Shown in pieces: positions 12,201-21,746 of a stretch of DNA of 64,000 nucleotides. Source of the DNA: Plotosus lineatus. Taxonomy: Eukaryota > Chordata > Actinopteri > Siluriformes > Plotosidae. The translations under genes and the position numbers were made by a program. How positions within the stretch are numbered: the stretch's first letter is position 1; every line of letters begins with the position of its first letter. The stretch lies in the NCBI GenBank assembly GCA_024760905.1, contig CM045746.1, positions 10,791,966 through 10,855,965 on the forward strand. The letters are read 5' to 3'. The notes beneath the pieces are model-generated. The model had not been told where the DNA came from, did no database searches, and was given only the letters and a program-made list of their open reading frames with translations.

Positions 12201-15200
12201 CTTAACACTTTAATGACCTGAAAAGCTCCATCCATGCTCTCCCCAGCTTTCATCCTCTATAAAACATCCGCATGGATTGAGAAGTAGTATTGGACCCCAC
12301 AGGGACCAGTAAGGGTGTGAGATCAGTAAGGACATTTTCTTTTAAAACCGTCCTGTTTACCTGTAATACGTTGAGGGCAGATGCGTGATTCTGCCAGAAC
12401 ATGTTGTACATGGAGGGCTTATGACAGAAGGCACTTTCAAACTAAACAGGAAACAAAACTGAACATTGACGTTGGCAATATTATTAAAAATACAGTACAC
12501 AGAGCATATGCATGTGTTTCTGACCTTGTCTCTGGCCCACTGGATGGTGTGCTCAATCACAGCAGGAAAAGACTTCAGGGTGCAGAATGGAATCTCCTCC
12601 TCTGGTGGATCTCGCTACACAAATAAATCCCTCTTAGCTTTCAAGCACAGGTTACACTATGTTCACACCCATGATGTACACTTACATGGCTGTTATAGGA
12701 CTCTGTCAGGTTTGGCACGATAACCTCAGTGTGACCTTTCGTCCCCATGGTCCCCGAGTCCAGTATCGCTTTCTGATTGGACACGCATCGACTGTGAAAG
12801 CAGAAAATGACACATGGTACCACTGCTACTTTTCCACACATCATTGCATCTGAACCGCCATCCTCGCTCTTACCTGTCCACGTATCTCCGAGCCTCCACG
12901 TTGTCCAACGCGGTGATGACTAGACTAAGACGTGTATAGAAAGCGTCACTGAATGTCTCCTCTGTGGCAGGACACACTTTGTGCAGGTTAGCATCTATGT
13001 GCAGCTCGGGGTTAATCTCTAACGTGACTGCAGCTGCCGTGATGCTTTTCGGCTTCTGTGCAGACAAAGATATAAACAGATCTAAGATGAGGAAGCAAAT
13101 TAAGTGTACTGACTGACTGCAAATTACTGAAAACGGATGTTAATTACACATGATTAATTAATTATAATTGTTACATATATACAGACGCTCCCTGACTGAC
13201 GTTCATCCGTTTTACGATTTTTCGCTTTTTTTTTTTTTTTTTAAAAAAGTCAAATTTTGAGTTTAGACATACCTATGTAGTACACTGACAATGATGCTGC
13301 ATCCATTTTTACAAACGTGCCCCTCCTTCTTCCCAGTTCAGTTTATATATATATATATATATTATATATAGTTTTAAGCTTCATGTGAAGTGAGTTGGCT
13401 CAGCTTCATGTCATGTGACCATCCGTCGACCATCGGAACCATTTACAAGCAGAAAAATCATATTATAGCGAATGTTAAAAGGTTATATTTGATACTGTAT
13501 TTGATATTTGATGAGTGAATTTGATTAAAATTTATCAATTTGAAATTGATTTCAAATAAATTCTATTCAAGCAAAATAATGTTGATATTATTTGATTTAT
13601 TTTACAATGTTATGTTTATAATAATTGATTTAGGGGCAGTGATGGTCTAGTGGTATAGGGCGCTGGATCGCTGATCCAAAAGGTTGGGGGTTTGAGTCCC
13701 ACTCTCCACAAGGTTGTCACTGTCCCCCCCAGTGCAGCTAACTGGGTTATCAAAGGCGGGCCATGTCTCTCACTGTCTATGGTGAGAGGCATGTAAAAGA
13801 ACCATTGCTGACTTTCGTAAAGAGTAGCTGCAAAGTCATCAGCGTGTTTCTGTCCCTTGCTTAAAAAAAAAAAAAAAAAAAAAAGGGTTGTGACAGGAAG
13901 GGCATCCGACGTAAAAACCTCTGCCAAATCAAACGTGCGAATCAGATGATTCGCTGTGGCGACTCCCGAGTAAAAGGGAAAAAGCCGAAAGGAAGACAGA
14001 CATGTTTATAATAATTGGTTTAGGGGTGTTTTATGAGCTACGGTAATGGTATTCATGGATGTATAGTACAGTATGAGCGCCATACGTCACAGTAACAACT
14101 TACGTTCGGCCGTCCGGAACCAATTAAAAACCTAAGTCGGGGAGCATCTGTATATTTTTTATTATAGATATATGTCACACCAAAAATGTAAGTTAATGCA
14201 TAAAGAAATGGAGCAGCACGGTGACATCGTGGTTAACACGTCCACCTCACAGCAAGAAGGTCCCGGGTAGCCAGCCCGGGTGTTTCTGTGTGAAGTTTAC
14301 ATATTCTCCCCATGGGTCCCCATTCTCCTCCGGGTACTCCGGTTTCCTCCCACCGTCCAAAAACATGCACGGCGGGCTGAATGGTTCTTCCAAATTACCC
14401 GAAGCGTGAATGGTTGTGTGAGTGTTGGCAAGTGTACCCCGCCCTCAGTTAGGGTCAGACGAGATGGGCGCCAGCCTCCCACGACAATAATTAGAATGAA
14501 ACGGCTCAAAAAAAAAAAAATGAAATAAATAAACTTTAAAAATTTTCATAGAAAAATATTAAGAATGAAAAATATAAAAATTTGCAAAATTAAGCAAAAA
14601 GTAATTGAAATAAAAACTTTAAAAAATTAAATTTGGGGGGGAAAAAAAAAAAAGATACAAATATCAACAACTTAGCTAAACTTCAGGTACGTGTTAAATA
14701 CAGAATAAACAACAGCAACAAATACAGTCCATTAAAAACATACAAAAAAAACAAGGAATCAATAAAATACAATTAAATTTTTATGAGAAAAAATATATAC
14801 TTAAAAATGAGTCATCTTAAAAAACTTGATAATTCTCATACATCCAGTATAAGTTATGTTATTAAAATAATACAAAACCAGGCATACCTGGATATGATGA
14901 GGCCGAAAGAGGAACTGGCGGTTGAGGTTGGACTTTTCGATAAGATCTGGATCAGTGATGAAAACCTGTCACAAACAGCAGCGATGAATTAACACCCCAC
15001 TATTAACACAAACATCACTGGTTTGACCTTTCACCCTACCTCCCCTGTGCATCTGGTTAAGCCCACCCCAAGCAGGGCAAAATTCTTCAGCATCTCACAG
15101 CCTATTGCTCCACAGCCAACCTATGGGGGAAGAAATAAACAACAGTGACATGTAGGAGTATAAGTCAGTGCCCCAGTCACAATCATCAACTAGCATATTT

Positions 15201-17354
15201 GTGAGGCGCTCCACCGAATGTAGGCGCTTGTCGCAAGTGACGTACGGTGCTTGTGAGACAAAGCGCGGCTTATCCGGACTTCCTATCTTTCAAGTGAGCA
15301 AGTGCGTGTTGAATACTTGATTAGTACTCGACCTTCACTTGCTCACTTGAAAGATCGGAAGTCCAAATAAGCCGCGCTTTGTCTCACAAGCACCGTACGT
15401 CACTTGAGACAAGCGGCTACATTCGGTGGAGCGCTTCACATTTAACCCAGGACAAGGAAGTGTGTTCACACAGGGTTGCGCTCACCATGAAGACTCGAAG
15501 CTTGTGCAACTCCAGGCAGAATGACTCACCAATACAGGCCCGCAAAGCATCGTACCGATCTCCCCTACACACACACCCAAGATGCTTATGGACATGCACG
15601 TGGATCAAATCAAACGCATAAATGAAGATTCTGGGTAAGTTGTTACTCTCTCAAAGGCTCACCTGGGTGCAAACTCGTCTACAGGAAGAGATTGGAGAGG
15701 GTGGACCACTTCTACAGTATCCAGATAAAACTACAGACACACAGAATATGCCTCACTCATTACCTTCATACACCTGTAATGCTCAGAGGAAATGGTGATA
15801 ACCGGCTCAATTTCCCACAGCCCTCCATTTTCTCCCCTAATTTAGTTGCATCCGAGGCCCACCCATCTGGTATTACCTTCCCTATCACATGACCACAACC
15901 GACCAGGGAGGGGGCGAAAGCATGCACACGCAGTGCGTGCATATTTGGGGTGGTCTAACACCCACACAGAGGGAACACGCTATCTGCCCCCTCATACGAA
16001 GGAGCTTACAGACACCCACGATTGGTTAGCAATCACTGTGAGTGAGAGGGAAGTGAGCATATGCTGTCCCTCCCTCCCGTGAGGGCTCGGCCAATTAGCT
16101 CCCATGAACTCCTGGCCATGGATGGATGTGGACATTAACCCGGATTCGAACTCGTGATCTCTGGGTTAATAGTCCTTGTCGATGCGCCACTCGGCTCTAT
16201 AACAGTCCTGGTCATAAACCGGTCTAAAACTCTCAATACATCATGACAATGAATTTGACCTTTGACCTACCCACTGTTGAAGTGGAGTGAATTTTCCAGT
16301 AAGAGCCTTCAGCACTTCCTGACTCGCGATGCCTCCAACAGCAGCCGCCAGTGGAAAGAGGCAGCCTCTTGCACAACGTGAGGCACACCTCACTAAGGAT
16401 GGGTTCACACTCACCTTTTCACACGTAGACAGAAACACACACAGCAGGGATATAATATAACATGAAAAACTGGAACACAAACTGTTAGAAATAAACAGTC
16501 ACTCACTTTGTTTTTAAGCGACTCGTTGACCTCCTCAGTAATTTTCAACAACAGATCTGAATCCTGCAAACATCTAAAAGGGGGGTGGGCAGATAAAAAT
16601 GTTAAGAAAGAGCGAGAGAGACAAAAAAAGGCAGGATAAAGAATAAGAGTGAGGGCATGAGAGATTGGGAGAAAGAGGGAGAGAAGAGAGCGAGTGAGAT
16701 CAAGGAGCAGATAATGTGGCAGACTGAAGGAACTTAAGATAAAAAAAAAAAAAACATTTAAATTAAGGATCATTACCCGATATTTGGGAGTCTGTGTTGT
16801 TGTTCCTGGAATATATCCAGAGCTATCATAGTAGCATGAATTTGCAGCGGTGCCTGATGGGATATAACATCAACATCATCAGCATCACAGAGCACAGAAT
16901 GCCTGAACCCTATGATGAATTTTTTTTTTTTTTTTTTTTACCTCAGGTTTACTGAAATCTGGAATAAGAAGACGTGGCTGATGTAACTGTTCTTCCATTG
17001 TGTCCTACACACACACACACACACACACACCTTCAATTATAAACAAAATCACAACCCCAGAAACATCAGGGCAGATCAATCAGGGTCACGTACAAAGCTG
17101 TAAGTTTTGGGCGTCCGGACCGTTCGAAAGATTCCACCGTGGAGATAGGACTGGAAGGACGACGTATCGCTGATCGCAAAACTGTATGGCGAGATAACTA
17201 CACACACACACACACACACAAAATCTATCCACATCATAAAATATTTCACATTACATTTCCTTGTAACAGTTAAAAGGAAATGACACCGTCTCGGTACTCA
17301 ACAATCATCAAATGTACTAAACCAGTACAGAAACTATAATACTACAATACACGA

Positions 17355-17385
<31 letters not shown>

Positions 17386-20300
17386 ACCTGTAATTTGGTG
17401 TGTGGTGCCATTAAGCTCAGTCATGCCATTGATCTCACGGAAACACACACACTGTCCTGTTTGAAGTCCATGTGTAAGCCCGTCCATGCACGTCACCACA
17501 CCAGGGTTCTCCTGAACCAGACAGCCAAGAACCCGAGTCAGAAAACATCCAACATTCCAGAACCGACAGCGCTCGTGCGTGTCCATCTCTGTTTATTAGT
17601 GTGTGGTGGGTGTGTGTCTGTCCATGTGTGTGTATGTCTGTATAGGACTGTATGCGTGTGTAAGGCAATGAAGTTGTCTGTGCATGTATGGGGTTGCGTG
17701 TCTGGTAGTGGCGGTTCGTGTGTTAGTGTGGTGGTGTAGATGTCTTTGTGGTAGTGTCTACCTGGCTGATATTCTGAATGAAAAGCTCTTTAGGTTCCTC
17801 TCCCGTCGGGTCAGACACCTCAAAGCTCTCACCGAAATCGCAGAACACTCGTGAGCAGATCCCCAGCACGTCGCAGCTGATGAACTAATGGTAAACACAT
17901 CATTATCATCATAATCTTCTTCCGCATAATCTGGGGTCAAGTAGCAGTCTAAGCCATGAGGTTCTCTCCCCAGCCACTTCTCCAGCTCTTCCAGGGGAAC
18001 ACCGAGGCGTTTCCAGAACAGCCGAGAGACATAATCCCTCCAGTATGTTCTAGGTCAACCCCGGGGTCTCTTCCCGGTCGGACAAGCCCGGAACAACACA
18101 CCATGGAGACGTTTTGGAGGAATTCTAACCAGATGCCCGAGCCACCTCAACTGGCCGCTGTCACTGCGGAGGCGCAGCGGTTCAACTCCAAGCTCTCCCT
18201 GGATGGCGGAGTTTCTCACCTTATCTCTAAAGGAGAGTCCTGTCACCCGGGGAACGTAAATCGACTGGTAAATCGAGAGCTTTGCTCGCTCTTTACCTCG
18301 ATGGACTGGTACAGGCTCCACTTTACAGCAGAGGCTGCAGCGATCCATCTGTCGATCTCCCACTCTATCCTTCCCTCACTTGTGAACAAGACCCTGAGAT
18401 ATTTGAACTCCTCCACTTGGAGCAGGACCTCATTCCCGACCAGAAGGGTGCATTCCACCATTTTCTGACCGAGAACATTGGTATCAGACTTGGAGGTGCT
18501 GACTCTCATCCCGTCCGTTTTGCACTCAACTGCGAATCGCTCCAATGAGAGCTGAAGGTCATGGCTTGATGAAGCCAAAAACATAACGTCATCCACAAAA
18601 AGCAGAGGCTAGAGTCGATGGTCAGTAAAGAAGAACATCTCAACTGTGCCTAGAAATTCTGTTCATTAAAATTAGGAACAGACTCTGTGACCTCCTTGAA
18701 TCTATGTCCTATTGTGGTGGAGGGTCTGCGTGTCCTAAGGATCTTTGAAGCCATGTTGTCAGGGGGCATTATGCCCCTGGTAGGGTCACCCAAGGCAAAT
18801 AGGTCCTTGGTGAAGGTCCAGACGAAGCACGGTTCAAAAGACTTCTATGAAAAAACAAAAAACAAGGACACAGGTTCCCTTTTCCAGACACAGGTCACCG
18901 GGGTCCCCCCTGGAGTCAGGACTGGGGGTAGGGCTCAAAAAGGTGAGCACATGGTGGTCGGGCTTCTGCCCATAGAGTGTGGCCGGGCCCGGCCCGAAAA
19001 GGAGATACTAGTCCACCCTCTCATGGACTCACCACCTGTGGGAGAGGGGCGATTGGGGTCAGGTGCAGTGTGAGTTGGGTGGCAGCCGAAGGCATGAGTT
19101 CTGTTGGACCGATCCTCAGCTATAGACTCTGACTCTTGAGACATAGATTGTCACCTCTCTGGCGAGGAAGTAGCCTGAGCTGGTGCGTGAGATGGAGAAA
19201 TACCGACTATGTATAGTCAGACTCACCACAACTCATAGCTCGGGCTCTGGAACCACCCATCTTGAGAGGGGCTGGACATTATTCTACTCTGAAGTTGCTC
19301 ATAGGGAGAGGCGGTGAGCCAGTGTTGGCTAACTTGTTGCCACCGTCTCGGTGCCAACACGGTGTTCCCCCCAGTCGATGAAATTGTAGATTTCCTACTC
19401 TTTCAGGTGGGGGGGACGGGTCCTGACTGTTACCAATGCACCAAATGACAATGGTTATCATTACCAATACCAATGTACCAATGCACCAATGACAGTTTTG
19501 AGTACTCACCCTACTTGGAGTCTTTCGTGGGGTGTGTTGGAGAAACACCCCCGGTGACTCACTCGTTGTCCTGGGAGATTTCAATGTTCATGTGGGCAAC
19601 GATAGTGTGACCTGGAAGGGTGTGATTGGCAAGTATGGCCTCTCCAGTCTGAACCCGAATAGTGATTCGTTGTTGGACTTCCAAGCTCATCACAGTTTGT
19701 CCATCACGAACACCATGTTTGAACACAAGGGTGTGCATAAGTGCACATGGCACCAGGACACCCTAGGTCGCGGTTCGATGATCCACTTTGTAGTCATGTC
19801 ACCGGACTTGCGTCCATATGTTCTGGACACTCGGGTGAACAGGAGAGTTAAGCTGTCAACTGATCACCATCTGGTCCAAACTGGCTCCAATGGTGTGGGA
19901 GGCTGCCATCCACACATGGCAGGCCCCAGCATGTCGTTAGGGTCTCCTGGGAAAGTTTGGCGAAGTCTTTTTATCAGAGGGGCCTTTAATTTTCACCTCT
20001 GGCAAAGATACTACCACATCCTGAAGGAGGCAGGTGACATAGAATCTGAATGCAGCCAATAGCTGTGTTCGGAAGGTCATCGGTGCCTGTCATGGCGGTA
20101 ACCCCTGAAACTGGTGGTGGACACATGTGGTGAAGGGGACCATCCAGCTGAAAAAGAATGCCTATCAGGTCTTATTGGCCTGTGGGACTCTCGAGGTAGT
20201 AGAGAGGTAACGGCAGGCCAAAGGTACTGCAGCCTAAGCTGTTGCTGATGCAAAATCTTGGGAGTGGGAGGAGTTCGGTGAGGGCCTGGAAAGCAATTAT

Positions 20301-21709
20301 CGGTTGACCTCAAAAAGGTCCTGGACCATCATCCAACACCTCAGGAGTGGGAAGCAGTTCTCCACAAATACTGTTTACAGTGGAAGTGGGGAGCTACTCA
20401 GCTCGACTGGGGATGTTTTTGGGAGGTGGAAGAGGAGGTCATCAATCCCACCAACACACCCTCCGTGAAGGAGGAAGACCCTGGGGGTTTGGGTGGGGGG
20501 GTCCACCCATCACTGGAGCTGAGATCACTGAGGTAGTCAAAAAGCTCCTTGGTGGTCAGGCTAAGGGGGTGGATGAGATTCGCCCTGAATCTCTCAGGGC
20601 TCTGGATGTTGTAGGACAGTCTTGGTTGACACATTTCTGCAACACCACGAGGTCATCGGGGCCATACCTTTGGATTGGAAAACCGGGATGGTAGTTCCCC
20701 TTTTTAAAAAAAAGGGGGACCGGAGGGTGTGTTTCAATTATCTTGGAATCACACTCCTCAGCCTACCCGGGAAGGTCCCTGCAGGGGTACTGGTGAGGAG
20801 GATCCGACTGATCCACAGATTCAGGAAGAACAATGTGGTTTTCATCTTGGCCGCGACACTCTTGACAAACTATACTAACTCCATACGCTCTACATCAGTG
20901 GTCTCCAACCTGTTTTGCACCAGGGTCCAGTTTTAGGCATGAAAATGTTTCCACGACTCGGTTAGAGTCTACTCTGTAGTCTTGTTTTGGTGGCTGCCAC
21001 AGCAGAAAACCCCACCTCACAAAGATATGTGGTTGGAAACAAAAGAAGGGCTTTCAGTGCTTCTGTGGCAATGTGAAAAACGGCCATTTTTCAAAATAAG
21101 ATCCGGACGCTCTAGTTAAAAAAAACTACAATTCGTACCATGAAAGATTTTGTTTACGGACCGATATCAAATAATCCACGGACCGGTACCGGCCCATGGA
21201 CTGGGGGTTGGGGACCCCTGCTCTACAGGATCCTGGAAAAGGCATGGGATTTCACCCCAATTTGGCCCCATGTGTTTTGTCTATTTGGAGAAGGTTTTCG
21301 ACCGTGTCCCTAGGGTTATCCTGTGAGGAGTGCTCCAGGAGTACGCCGTTACTGACCCATTGCTATGGGCCATTCGGTCACTGTACCACCAGAGCCAGAG
21401 TTTGGTCCCCATTGGGAACAACAGGTTGAATTCTTTTCCGGTAAGGTTTGTAGACTGCCAAGGCTGTCCTTTGTCAACGATTCTGGTCATAATTTTTATG
21501 GCCAGAATTTCTAGGCACAGCCGTGGTGTTGACGGATTCTGATAAACACAATGAGAGCTTGTAAATCAGACTGCTTGTCACCATGGCAACATAATCCTGC
21601 ATTCTCAGAATGAAGTGTAGTTTCTGAACCTTAATTGGAGGCTGTTGAGAGTGACAGAAGTGATCGATCCTCTTCTGTAAGCTGAGACTGGTCTCTGTAA
21701 GCACGACAC

Positions 21710-21746
<37 letters not shown>

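Larger units (their letters stand above)
9967..13055 (-). other. UBA6: UBA6 exons 18-26 (catalytic cysteine domain)
   Basis: Coding segments in transcript order are 13055-12874 (18), 12791-12686 (19), 12614-12525 (20, with catalytic Cys593), 12441-12361 (21), 12256-12128 (22), 11968-11917 (23), 11738-11675 (24), 11571-11502 (25) and 10038-9967 (26). Phases agree throughout. Exon 23 ends GGC A and exon 24 supplies CT CTG, giving [14 protein letters not shown]. The intron between exons 25 and 26 is almost wholly one transposon nested in another. Confidence 0.93.

Noticed and set aside
17362..17739. 125-codon plus-strand frame of Cys/Val repeats
   Set aside because: It is the complement of UBA6 exon 8 and (GT)n DNA.
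20347..20694. Independent host gene at the 115-codon frame
   Set aside because: It aligns with LINE B reverse transcriptase ([15 protein letters not shown]) and is repeated at 46,644 onward.
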